A stretch of DNA of 26,080 nt from an uncultured Prevotella sp. (GTDB lineage Bacteria > Bacteroidota > Bacteroidia > Bacteroidales > Bacteroidaceae), in NCBI GenBank assembly GCA_900555035.1, contig USJX01000037.1, positions 1-26,080 of the forward strand, read 5' to 3'. A program made the position numbers and the translations under genes. Positions 14,712 to 22,964 of this stretch are shown one piece after another (the first letter of the stretch is position 1; every line of letters starts with the position of its first letter). The notes beneath the pieces were generated by a model. The model worked only from the letters and a program-made list of their open reading frames with translations. It had not been told where the DNA came from and did not search any database.

Positions 14712-16220
14712 ATGATAGAAAATGCATTGACAATAGGTTCCATTCTGAAGGGAGCCACTACTTATACGATAGAGAAGCAGTTGCATCAAGGCGGCTTTGG
14801 TATGACTTATCTTGCCAAAGCCCGCATTATGGTGGGCAATATTCCGCAGGTGGCAATGTTCTCCATCAAGGAGTTCTTTATAGGCAAGATATGTTCAAGA
14901 GATGCCAATGGAAACGTACTGGTAGCGCAGGAAAACCAACAGTTGTTCAAGCAGGCGAAGCAAGACTTTCGTGAGGAGGCTGAAATACTTCATTCTTTGA
15001 AGCATGCCAACATTGTGCCTGTAAACGAGGTATTTGAACAAAATAACACCGTCTATTATGTGATGGCATATCTTGGCAATGTGTCCCTTTATCAGTATGT
15101 TTCAGAACAGGGCGGTGCTTTGTCTGAGAATCAAGCCAGGGAAATCGTTTCCGCCTTGTCGGGTGCGCTTTCTTACCTCCATAATCGCCATATTTTACAT
15201 TTAGACATCAAGCCTGATAATGTGATGATGATGGGCGATGGAGCCTCAGCAAAACCAGTGCTGATAGATTTTGGTCAGGCTGTATATTTTGAGAATGGTA
15301 AGCCTAAGCGTAACAAGGGAATTGGCGGCTATTCCAGAGGATTCTCACCTTTGGAACTGAAGCAGACGGTTGCTGAGTTCCAACCTTCTCTGGATATTTA
15401 TTCGCTTGCTGCCACCTTATTATATATGCTTACAGGTAAAGAACCTTGTGATGCCTCGGAGCAGAGCGTTCATAAGATTTATAGGGCTTTGCCTGAAGAT
15501 GTATCGCAGAATACGATGGATGCCATCATCTGTGGAATGCAGAAGGACAGTCTCTGTCATCCGCAAACCATCCTTGACTTCCAGAATATATTGCAAATGG
15601 GTAAAACGCAGATTGGGGGAGGTTCTGATACGGGAACTGGTGGTCCTATTGTGACAGACCCTGTTATTTCTCATTCTTCCAGTTCTCTACCTGTAGGAAA
15701 GGTGGCTGCTATTGCCGTCGGACTCTTGTTGGTGGGCATGATTGGCTGGTATTCTGTGAAGAATTTCGGAGGTAAGGATACATCTGCAGATGTTGCTCAT
15801 CAGGAAGAGAAGAACGATACAGCCTCGAAAGATACAGTGAAAATCTCTAAGTTTACGGCTCAGCCTGCTGCTGAAACTCCAAAAGCTGATAATCCTCAGA
15901 TTAGTGATAATCTATCCAAGCTGGAAAAGGTGGTCAAGCACGATGATTCTAATGGTGGACAGGCTTCTGTTAATCCTGTAAAGCAAGAAACTCCAACTTC
16001 AGGAACTGTGAATCTAGGATATGCCACATGGACTGGTGGGCTTCTCAATGGCAAGCCTCATGGCAATGGTAGAATGAAATTCCGCAGTTCCCATGCCATT
16101 GGAGGCTGTTCTACAGTTCCGGAAGCAGGAGATTATATTGATGGTTATTGTGAGAATGGTGTGGTGCAGAGCGGTGCGCTATATCGAAATGGAGAAAAAA
16201 TAGAAACGATTATTAGATAG
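14712..16220 (+). CDS. transmembrane Ser/Thr protein kinase with MORN-like C-terminus
   Basis: 502-residue eukaryotic-type kinase. The kinase domain (about 19-295) has the glycine loop LHQGGFGMTY (24-33), FSIKEFF (K53), an alpha-C Glu near 90, catalytic loop HILHLDIKPDN (D165, K167, N170), LIDFGQA (D187) and a GGYSRGFSPLEL activation/P+1 segment. It is a non-RD kinase: the Arg before the catalytic Asp is Leu164. One membrane helix (330-348) leads to an outer region with a low-complexity linker and a MORN-like end (TWTGGLLNGKPHGNGRMKF; then GDYIDGYCENG). The kinase is therefore cytosolic with a periplasmic sensor tail. ATG 14712 is preferred over TTG 14691, which overlaps the previous gene. 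It is the writer enzyme of the locus. Confidence 0.93.
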   Translation: MIENALTIGSILKGATTYTIEKQLHQGGFGMTYLAKARIMVGNIPQVAMFSIKEFFIGKICSRDANGNVLVAQENQQLFKQAKQDFREEAEILHSLKHANIVPVNEVFEQNNTVYYVMAYLGNVSLYQYVSEQGGALSENQAREIVSALSGALSYLHNRHILHLDIKPDNVMMMGDGASAKPVLIDFGQAVYFENGKPKRNKGIGGYSRGFSPLELKQTVAEFQPSLDIYSLAATLLYMLTGKEPCDASEQSVHKIYRALPEDVSQNTMDAIICGMQKDSLCHPQTILDFQNILQMGKTQIGGGSDTGTGGPIVTDPVISHSSSSLPVGKVAAIAVGLLLVGMIGWYSVKNFGGKDTSADVAHQEEKNDTASKDTVKISKFTAQPAAETPKADNPQISDNLSKLEKVVKHDDSNGGQASVNPVKQETPTSGTVNLGYATWTGGLLNGKPHGNGRMKFRSSHAIGGCSTVPEAGDYIDGYCENGVVQSGALYRNGEKIETIIR

Positions 16221-16226
16221 AGAATA

Positions 16227-17624
16227 ATGAAACGATTTTTATCTATTCTTTTGATGCTGATGGCTCTGTCTTCTCTTGCGTTCTCGCAAGAGTTGACGGT
16301 GAAATCCTTCAAAGTATCAGATGGTGATATCTTGGCAAGAACTGCCGCTACCTGTCGCTACGATACAAACGACAAGTACTGTGCGTTGATCAAGGTGGGC
16401 ATAGCTCTTGATGGTGTGGAGTTTGAGTGTAGTGGTGGTGTAAGGGATGTTGTAAAAAAGACAGGTGAGTATTGGGTATATCTTCCGCAGAACAATTCTA
16501 AGCTCCGCATTCTTCATAAGGATTTTACTCCTCTGGAAATCAATTTCTTTGATTATGGTATAGGTAAGGTGCAGAGTGGTGTCACATACGTGCTGACGTT
16601 GTCAAAACTCATTGCTGCTGCAGTTCAGCAGAAGCAAACGCTTACCATCAAATATATTCCCTCTTCTGCCACTGTGCTTGTGGATAACAAGATGGTGAGG
16701 GGAAACAATGGCGTAGTCAGAATAACCTTGCCAGTAGGTCAACATTCTTACATTGTTGCAAGTGATGGCTATGAGTCAGAGGAGGGTACTGTTAAGTTGA
16801 AGGCATCTGCGCCGAGCAATTTGCAGATACAGCTTTCGAAGGAGGTCGTTGCAGCTATACCTACTGTAAATGAGGTAGCTCAACAAGCTCCTTCTAGTTC
16901 TTCTTCTGTTTCATCTGGCAGTAATGAGATTTCTATCCCTGTGAAGAACGGCATCACTATTGATATGGTGAAGGTTGAGGCTGGTACCTTTATGATGGGT
17001 GCAACTTCTGAGATGCTGAATCCTGATGATGATGAAAAACCTGTTCATCAGGTTACCTTAACTAATGATTACTATATGGGTAAATACGAGGTGACTCAGG
17101 CTCTGTGGCAAGCTGTGATGGGTAGCAATCCCTCTAAATTCAAGGGTGACAACCTCCCTGTTGAGAAGGTTAGTTGGCACGATTGTAAAGAATTCATTAG
17201 TAAACTTAATAGCATGACAGGTAGAAAGTTCCGCTTGCCGACAGAGGCAGAATGGGAATATGCTGCCCGTGGCGGCAAGAAGAGCCGTGGCTACCAGTAT
17301 AGTGGTAGCTCTAATATCTCTGATGTGGCATGGTATGTAGATAATAGCGACTACGAGACTCATCCTGTCGGTACGAAGCAAGGCAATGAGTTAGGTATTT
17401 ATGACATGACAGGTAATGTTTTGGAATGGTGTCAAGATTGGATAGGTTTATATTCCAGTTCTTCCCAGGCGAATCCTACCGGTGCTGTAAGCGGACCGGA
17501 CCGTGTGCTCCGTGGTGGTAGCTGGCACAACAATGCGTGGTGCTGCCGTTTGCCGTTTCGTCAATACTACTATTTGGGCTATTCTAGCCACCAACTTGGT
17601 CTCCGCTTGGTTCTCTCTGAGTAA
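16227..17624 (+). CDS. exported PEGA + SUMF1/FGE-fold protein, possible variable receptor
   Basis: 465 residues: signal peptide (1-20, ending AFS), an N-terminal domain (21-130) of unknown type, a PEGA domain (about 138-205, TLTIKYIPSSATVLVDNKMV), a Ser-rich linker (222-232) and a formylglycine-generating-enzyme/C-type-lectin-fold domain (243-464: VEAGTFMMGATSEM, GKYEVTQALW, FRLPTEAEWEYAARGG, IYDMTGNVLEWCQDW, RVLRGGSW). The second catalytic-type Cys of true FGEs is not recognisable, so it is more likely a binding protein than an enzyme. Residues 434-457, after GGSW, hold many aromatic and NNC/NNT-type codons in positions that are usually Asn in this fold, as in retroelement-diversified proteins. 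It starts 6 bp after the kinase stop and probably senses or binds ligands outside the membrane. Confidence 0.88.
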   Translation: MKRFLSILLMLMALSSLAFSQELTVKSFKVSDGDILARTAATCRYDTNDKYCALIKVGIALDGVEFECSGGVRDVVKKTGEYWVYLPQNNSKLRILHKDFTPLEINFFDYGIGKVQSGVTYVLTLSKLIAAAVQQKQTLTIKYIPSSATVLVDNKMVRGNNGVVRITLPVGQHSYIVASDGYESEEGTVKLKASAPSNLQIQLSKEVVAAIPTVNEVAQQAPSSSSSVSSGSNEISIPVKNGITIDMVKVEAGTFMMGATSEMLNPDDDEKPVHQVTLTNDYYMGKYEVTQALWQAVMGSNPSKFKGDNLPVEKVSWHDCKEFISKLNSMTGRKFRLPTEAEWEYAARGGKKSRGYQYSGSSNISDVAWYVDNSDYETHPVGTKQGNELGIYDMTGNVLEWCQDWIGLYSSSSQANPTGAVSGPDRVLRGGSWHNNAWCCRLPFRQYYYLGYSSHQLGLRLVLSE

Positions 17625-17755
17625 CGACATCTTTTCGGAAAAAGCCATCTCGACAGACATCGAATAAACTCATATAGGTATATCTGTTTTTATAGAGTAG
17701 ATTATTTCTGATATGAACAAATTGGTAGAATACAATAAAAAGTATTAGGTATAAA

Positions 17756-18619
17756 ATGATAGATATATTATTAACTCAACCCTGTGCGTTTTTACAACTT
17801 GGCAATCGAGATAGTCAAGAGGATTCCTTCTGTCCTACAGTAAGTGATGGGCAAACTTCCTTTTTTGTGGTTTGCGATGGCGTGGGCGGAAGAGACCATG
17901 GGGAGGTGGCTAGTCAATTGGTGTGCCAAACCATGGAACGCCTGTTGGCGGATGGTGATTGCTCGACTTTAACAGCAGAAGATGTTTGGTCTCTTGTAGA
18001 GGAATCGTATCACACCTTATATAATAATAGAGCTATAAGCACAAGTATGGCAACGACCTTAGCCATGATGGTAAAAACTGATAGCGGAATGTTGCTGGCT
18101 CATCTTGGTGATACCCGTATCTATCAGGTTCGCAAGGACAAGGGAGTGATTTTTTGCACTAAAGATCATTCGCTGGTCAATGATTTGCTGGATAGCGGAC
18201 AGCTTACTCCTGCGAAGGCAAAGAATCATCCTCAAAGCCATGTTATCACTAAATGCATATTTGTAACAGGTGATAAAGCTGATTATCAGATTCCATCTAT
18301 CACACTCATTCGGGATATTCAGCCACATGACATTTTTATGCTTTGTACGGATGGAGTATATTCAATACTAGGGGATGAAGCAATTTCAGAAATACTCTCA
18401 GCGGATGGGGCTTTAAAAGAAAAGGCAAGAGAGATGGCTGCTTTATGCAGGAATAGTAGCGATAACAACACAGCTTATCTTGTGGAAATAGCTGACGTGA
18501 AGGGAGATAGACTGCAAGAAAACAATGTAGAGTATGAATTTCAGACTGCAAGAAAGACGATGTGTAGTAAGTTTTTGGATTTCGTCAGAAAAACGATAGA
18601 TTTCGTCAGAGAAACTTAG
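17756..18619 (+). CDS. PP2C-type Ser/Thr protein phosphatase
   Basis: 287-residue cytosolic PPM/PP2C phosphatase, the likely partner that reverses the kinase. Metal-binding motifs are intact: GNRDSQEDSF (D23), VVCDGVGGRDHGEVAS (D41, G42), LGDTRIYQVR (D119), LCTDGVYS (D199) and SSDNNTAYLVEI (D236). Beyond the catalytic domain (about 1-247) is a 40-residue tail ending in two copies of a short amphipathic motif (DFVRKTI, DFVRET), which may bind a membrane or partner. A 131-bp gap separates it from the previous gene; I see no convincing promoter there, so it may still be read from the operon promoter. A strong promoter follows it for the next unit. Confidence 0.92.
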   Translation: MIDILLTQPCAFLQLGNRDSQEDSFCPTVSDGQTSFFVVCDGVGGRDHGEVASQLVCQTMERLLADGDCSTLTAEDVWSLVEESYHTLYNNRAISTSMATTLAMMVKTDSGMLLAHLGDTRIYQVRKDKGVIFCTKDHSLVNDLLDSGQLTPAKAKNHPQSHVITKCIFVTGDKADYQIPSITLIRDIQPHDIFMLCTDGVYSILGDEAISEILSADGALKEKAREMAALCRNSSDNNTAYLVEIADVKGDRLQENNVEYEFQTARKTMCSKFLDFVRKTIDFVRET

Positions 18620-18645
18620 CTTTCAAAACAACATGTTCTAAAATA

Positions 18646-18677
18646 TTTGTAATCAAGGGAAAAAAGTAGTATCTTTG
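18646..18677 (+). promoter_or_regulatory. promoter of the second signalling unit
   Basis: TTTG (18646-18649), 20 bp, then TATCTTTG (18670-18677) is a full Bacteroidetes promoter. It starts transcription near 18684, about 40 nt before the next ATG. Confidence 0.85.
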
Positions 18678-18724
18678 CATCAGAAAAAGAAAAAAATAAC
18701 ATATTATAAACTCTTTAAAATAAA

Positions 18725-19540
18725 ATGATTATGGATACTCAGGTTATAAACAAGAATGCTAAGAATGAGAATGCTAAGGATACTTTGAAGAAAGGTGCTG
18801 CCTTGGCTGGTGCGGCTGGTTTGGGTGCAGGTGCAGTAGTTTCTGCTGATGTTGTCAGAGGTGATGAGGAGGAACTGGATATAGTAGAACCGATTTCTCC
18901 ACAGGAGGTTGCTGATGCAACCGATGCTACCAATGAGCAGACTACGGATACTGACACGACAAAGCCTGAGGAACAGCCTGCTGCTGTTGGGACTCATGCT
19001 GCAACAGAAACAGCAACACATCATGCTTCTGTATCAACAGATCCTCAACCACAGGAATCCCCAGTTCAGCATGCTGATAATATGGTAGCAGATGCCACTC
19101 CTACTCCAGCTCCATCTCATGAAGGGGTGATTGATACAAACGACATCCCTGATGTGGATCCACAGCTTGTAGCCCAGAACCTGACAGACGATGTTATCAT
19201 GGTTGACCCGGCAGATAATGATATGGGCAATCTGGATATAGCAGCCGTTGGAACGATAGAGACCGTGGATGGACAGGTGTTGTCGGCAGCACAGTTTACC
19301 GGTGACAATGGGGAGACCATTTATGCCGTGGATGTGGATGGCGATAATACTTATGATGTAGTGACTGATGATTCTGGCAATGTGTTGGCTGAAGTTCCTT
19401 CTACATTGACAGTGAGTGATTCGGAAAACATAACAAGTGTCAACCATGGTGATGTCGGATATCTTGCTCAGAATGAGCATGATGATACTCCAGAGGAAGG
19501 TTTGGACAATCCGATGGATGATGTGGTTGAATTGGGATGA
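18725..19540 (+). CDS. acidic Thr-rich protein with one Gly/Ala-rich hydrophobic segment
   Basis: 271 residues; no enzyme domain recognised. A short basic start (NKNAKNENAKDTLKKG) precedes a Gly/Ala-rich hydrophobic stretch (about 23-43, GAALAGAAGLGAGAVVSADV) that could be a membrane or lipid-facing helix. Then comes a long acidic, Thr/Pro/Ala-rich disordered region (about 47-140, for example TDTDTTKPEE) and a folded acidic part with DVDGDNTYDVVTDDSGN (about 199-215), which resembles a calcium-loop-like repeat. The Thr density and its place just after the kinase/phosphatase genes make it a candidate phosphorylation target or FHA partner (inference). Alternative start: ATG 18731. It is the first gene of the second transcription unit. 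Confidence 0.7.
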   Translation: MIMDTQVINKNAKNENAKDTLKKGAALAGAAGLGAGAVVSADVVRGDEEELDIVEPISPQEVADATDATNEQTTDTDTTKPEEQPAAVGTHAATETATHHASVSTDPQPQESPVQHADNMVADATPTPAPSHEGVIDTNDIPDVDPQLVAQNLTDDVIMVDPADNDMGNLDIAAVGTIETVDGQVLSAAQFTGDNGETIYAVDVDGDNTYDVVTDDSGNVLAEVPSTLTVSDSENITSVNHGDVGYLAQNEHDDTPEEGLDNPMDDVVELG

Positions 19541-19585
19541 GGAGAAGAGTATAAGATATATTTTATCGGAATAACGAGAACGATT

Positions 19586-21097
19586 ATGAGTTATAAATAT
19601 ATAATGCTTTCGCTGTTGATGGTCTTTGGTATGACTACGCAGGTTGCGGCACAGAAGAAAGTAGCTGCCAATAAAAAGGCAAAACCTACGGTAAACGCTG
19701 ACTCCGTAGAAGTTAGAAAACTGATTGATGCAGCCAAGAAAGGCGATGGTGACTCTCAAAATACATTGGGCACCTATTACTATGCTGGCAAGAAAGTGAA
19801 ACAAAGCTATGAGGTGGCTTTGAAATGGTTTAGTATGGCTGCCAAGCAAAAGCACGTCAAGGCTATGGCCAATATGGGATTGTGCTATCAGCTGGGACAT
19901 GGCACAAAGAAGGATTCGCTCATGGCTGTAAAACTCTATAAGGAATCCATCAAGGCAGGTAACAGCGAGTTGGTTAAGCAACGTGAGGATAATCTGGAAA
20001 ATAGCCATTCGGCTTTTGATATTCGTCTTCTCGCTGATTTGTATGATAATGGATGCGGTAATGCTGTGAAGAAAAATCAAGAGCTTGCCTTGAAGTATTA
20101 CAAGATGGCTGCTGACAATGGTGATGCATTCTCTGCTTACAAATATGGTGAGAGCTTATGTAATGGCAAGGGTGTCAAGGTAGATAAGGCGAAAGGCGCT
20201 ATTTATCTAAGTAGGGCTGTGAAGCATCGTATTCCTAATGCCATGATGTTGCTTGGAAATCTGTTGTATAAGGGTGACGGAGTTCAGCAGGATTATGCGA
20301 AGGCTATGAGTCTCTATAAACAGGTTGCTGTAAAAAACAATCCTGTTGCCATGTGGAATATCGGTATTATGTATAAGAAAGGTTTGGGTGTGAAGCAAAA
20401 CTATCTCATAGCCTTGCAATGGTTGGCTGCCGCTTCTGACAAAGGTATGAAGAATAACTTCATGAAGCAACTGGAAGATGAAAATGTAGAAATCAACGAC
20501 GGATGGAAGGGTACGGATTTTTATACCTTTATCCATGCCATGGCTAATATGGAAGCAAATTCTGCGGATTACGCAGCTGCCGTTAAAGAGTTGACTGTTC
20601 TTGAAAAGAAAAATTTGCCAGTGGCATCCACTCTCTTGGGGCGTTGCTATGCAGATAAGACATGGAAGAAAGCCAATGATAAGAAGATGCTGGCATATTA
20701 TGAAAAGGCAGCCAATGCTGGTGAACCTTATGCCTGTTACCTCCTTGCTCAGTTGCATTTTACAGGAAGCAAAGCTGTTAAGGCAGCCAAGAACATGGTT
20801 GTAGAACTTTACGAAAAGTCTGCAGAAGAGGGTTATGCACCTGCCTTGTGTGAATTGGGAGATTTGTATTTTGCAGGGAAACTTGTGAATAAGAATGTTA
20901 CCAAGGCTATCGGTTATTACAATGGAGCCTTGCTAAATGGCTATCTTACCAAATCTGCTGCTGCAAATCTGGCTTTTTGTTATCAGCAGGGGCTTGGCGG
21001 TTTGGAAAAAAATGAGAAAACTGCTAATGAAATCTTGAAACGTGGCAAGGAGGAAAGTCTGTGGTCGAATTTCCTGCGTGAAATCTCATTTGAATAA
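19586..21097 (+). CDS. exported Sel1-like repeat protein
   Basis: 503 residues with a signal peptide (1-22, ending QVAAQ) followed by Sel1-type TPR-like repeats over most of the length. Clear units include TLGTYYYAGKKVKQSYEVAL, NMGLCYQLGHGTKKDSLMAV, YGESLCNGKGVKVDKAKGAI, LGNLLYKGDGVQQDYAKAM and NIGIMYKKGLGVKQNYLIAL, and a second group from about 345 (LLGRCYADKTW, LGDLYFAGKLVNKNVTKAI, LAFCYQQGLGG). Such solenoids scaffold protein complexes. With the exported caspase and PEGA/SUMF1 protein it may build a periplasmic assembly. The gap from the previous gene is 45 bp without a promoter; a hairpin follows at 21110. Confidence 0.9.
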   Translation: MSYKYIMLSLLMVFGMTTQVAAQKKVAANKKAKPTVNADSVEVRKLIDAAKKGDGDSQNTLGTYYYAGKKVKQSYEVALKWFSMAAKQKHVKAMANMGLCYQLGHGTKKDSLMAVKLYKESIKAGNSELVKQREDNLENSHSAFDIRLLADLYDNGCGNAVKKNQELALKYYKMAADNGDAFSAYKYGESLCNGKGVKVDKAKGAIYLSRAVKHRIPNAMMLLGNLLYKGDGVQQDYAKAMSLYKQVAVKNNPVAMWNIGIMYKKGLGVKQNYLIALQWLAAASDKGMKNNFMKQLEDENVEINDGWKGTDFYTFIHAMANMEANSADYAAAVKELTVLEKKNLPVASTLLGRCYADKTWKKANDKKMLAYYEKAANAGEPYACYLLAQLHFTGSKAVKAAKNMVVELYEKSAEEGYAPALCELGDLYFAGKLVNKNVTKAIGYYNGALLNGYLTKSAAANLAFCYQQGLGGLEKNEKTANEILKRGKEESLWSNFLREISFE

Positions 21098-21109
21098 ATT
21101 ATCAATCGG

Positions 21110-21135
21110 TAGCGGATGTTTTTTGACATCCGCTA
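21110..21135 (+). terminator. hairpin between the Sel1 gene and the next gene
   Basis: TAGCGGATGT (21110-21119) pairs perfectly with ACATCCGCTA (21126-21135) around a 6-base loop, followed by TTCTT. The T run is short, so it may only partly terminate and set the level of the three downstream genes. Confidence 0.65.
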
Positions 21136-21153
21136 TTCTTAATAAAAATGTGT

Positions 21154-22263
21154 ATGAAAAAAATAATATCATTCTGCATTTGTTGGATGCTGGTTGCCTT
21201 GGCTTCTGTGGCACAAAACAAGGTATCCTTTAAAACAGAAGAACTGAAGGAGGTTGCTAACAAAATCAAGCTTGACAGGATGGACACCCTCGGCGTAGGC
21301 TATTCTTTTTTGGCTAAAGACAATCGACAGATGGTTATCAGGAAAAGCGAGGATGGCATGATAGAGCATATTGGCATCAAGCTCTTTCCTTTGGAGTATC
21401 GTCAACAGGCTAATGGGAATGTGTTTGATTTCTTGGAGAGTGGACTCCTTTGCAATGTTTATCATTTGACAAAAAATCAGTTGAAGTATATGGATGCCAA
21501 GTTCTTCAGGGGCAGTTGGAACCAGATGCTTGTACTCTCGGCTTCTGCATCCTGTTCTCTGAACAAAGTGAATAATAAGGCATATCAGGTTATTTGGAAA
21601 GAAGGTAATGTTGAGAAAATCAATCTTCTCATTCCTATCAAATATGATTTTCTGATGAACGCTCCCCGTAAGGAGTTGGAAGCTAACTTTATAAGAGATC
21701 TGAAAGCATATAAAACAAAACAGAAATTTGTGGATTGTGCTGTTGATGTGGCAAGATTGACTGTGGTGAAGGATGGCTCTGATACCTTATATACGTTGCC
21801 GGGGAAGCATTATAACCTGGAATCCATAACCAATACCACATTCTTCAAATTGAAGGATAGTGTGGAATATGTGCCAGTTATCGACTCGAAGTATCCTGTG
21901 CAAACCGTGGCAAATACTTTGCTGTTGGATTGTGACAGAGTTCCTGAGGCTAAGATTTCTCTTACTGTTATTGGGAGTGACAAGAAGAATACGACAATCT
22001 TGGTTCCTGTCAGACAACTGATAGCTTTTGCAAAGAGTCAAGGTTGCGTACCTTACTTTGGGTATGAGGAAACAAAAGATGGTAAGTTGCAGGGAGGCTT
22101 GTTCTTATACAACAAAGAACTGGGTTATGACCATGTGCTAAGCTTGTCGTGTGATGTGAATGATATAGCTTCAGAAAAGTTGGTATTTGTTTCTCGTGCT
22201 TATCTTTTCACTCCTACCACAAATGTGAAGAATCTCTATAATGACATCAAATCCCAAAAATGA
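21154..22263 (+). CDS. exported protein of unknown function (369 aa)
   Basis: A signal peptide (MKKIISFCICWMLVALASVAQ) is followed by about 350 residues in which I recognise no family. Composition is mixed alpha/beta with many Lys and Asp residues and no membrane helix. Segments such as DTLYTLPGKHYNLESI and KKNTTILVPVRQLIAFAKSQ look like beta-rich folded protein with two related parts. ATG 21154 is chosen for the clean signal peptide; ATG 21148 adds two residues. It follows the Sel1 gene after a small hairpin and is four bases before the next likely start, so it belongs to the same run of exported genes. No homology claim is made. Confidence 0.75.
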   Translation: MKKIISFCICWMLVALASVAQNKVSFKTEELKEVANKIKLDRMDTLGVGYSFLAKDNRQMVIRKSEDGMIEHIGIKLFPLEYRQQANGNVFDFLESGLLCNVYHLTKNQLKYMDAKFFRGSWNQMLVLSASASCSLNKVNNKAYQVIWKEGNVEKINLLIPIKYDFLMNAPRKELEANFIRDLKAYKTKQKFVDCAVDVARLTVVKDGSDTLYTLPGKHYNLESITNTTFFKLKDSVEYVPVIDSKYPVQTVANTLLLDCDRVPEAKISLTVIGSDKKNTTILVPVRQLIAFAKSQGCVPYFGYEETKDGKLQGGLFLYNKELGYDHVLSLSCDVNDIASEKLVFVSRAYLFTPTTNVKNLYNDIKSQK

Positions 22264-22267
22264 CAAA

Positions 22268-22960
22268 ATGATGAGGTGCTTTATTTTAACGGTTATTCTA
22301 GGAACACTCTCCTTGCTGGGTATGGCGCAAGATCATATTGAGGCAATCAATGAAATCAAACTCTCTGGCAAGTATTTCACAGCTGAGGCTACGGCTTCTA
22401 GTGTTGATGAAGCCCATCTGTTGGCTTTGATGAGCTTGATGGAAAACATCTCTGGTTATTGTGAGGAAATGGAACTGCCGGAAATTTCGGAGGATAAGGT
22501 CAAGAAGGCGTTACTTTCCAAGAGCGTAAAGCGTGGTGAGGCTGTTATGATTTTGGTATATGTGCCAAAAGACATAGTAAAGGTTCATGACACGGTGACT
22601 TTTACACCCAATAATCATGTGGCAGAGGCAAATGCTCAGACAAATAACCTGGAAAATACTCCGGTTGATGTTCCGGATATAATCAAGCAAATCTGTAATG
22701 TCGATACCTATGCCAGTATGCAATATTTGTTGAATTTGGCAGAGGACAATGGACTGATAGATTCCTGGGGGAAGTTGCGCCTGATGAGTAATCCTAATGA
22801 TTGCTATATGATTATGGTAAATGTTGACCGTCAGATTAAAGGTGTTCTTTCTCCTATGATGAATGGACAAAGAAAAAATGTAAAGACTGGGGACATGATG
22901 AATTCGGAAAGTATGAACATTTTTGCGAATTGTGTACCTTTCTGTGTATTAATAAAATAG
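22268..22960 (+). CDS. exported protein of unknown function (230 aa)
   Basis: 230 residues with a signal peptide (MMRCFILTVILGTLSLLGMAQ). The first half (FTAEATASSVDEAHLLALMS ... VKRGEAVMILVYVPK) resembles the short alpha/beta modules seen in exported LPP20/FlgT-like proteins ('a.A.s...A...A...l...i'), but I would not assign a family. The middle (about 115-135) is Asn/Thr-rich, and the end has YMIMVNVDRQIKGVLSP. ATG 22268 lies four bases after the upstream stop; the frame is open to 22241, but that extension overlaps the previous gene and lacks a signal-like start. The next gene begins four bases after this stop, a tight coupling. Confidence 0.72.
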   Translation: MMRCFILTVILGTLSLLGMAQDHIEAINEIKLSGKYFTAEATASSVDEAHLLALMSLMENISGYCEEMELPEISEDKVKKALLSKSVKRGEAVMILVYVPKDIVKVHDTVTFTPNNHVAEANAQTNNLENTPVDVPDIIKQICNVDTYASMQYLLNLAEDNGLIDSWGKLRLMSNPNDCYMIMVNVDRQIKGVLSPMMNGQRKNVKTGDMMNSESMNIFANCVPFCVLIK

Positions 22961-22964
22961 ATAT

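Noticed and set aside
16227..17624. True formylglycine-generating enzyme for sulfatases
   Set aside because: No sulfatase is nearby, the paired catalytic cysteines are not recognisable, and the PEGA fusion and aromatic C-terminus favour a binding role.
12347..18619. Type VI secretion-associated kinase/phosphatase/FHA module
   Set aside because: No Tss, Hcp, VgrG or ClpV-like genes occur in the window; the neighbours are a caspase and exported scaffold proteins.
19034..20080. Long minus-strand open frame (348 codons) opposite the acidic protein and Sel1 genes
   Set aside because: It is antisense to two well-supported genes, and its translation is Ile/His/Ser-rich low-quality sequence without domains; a shadow of the real frames.
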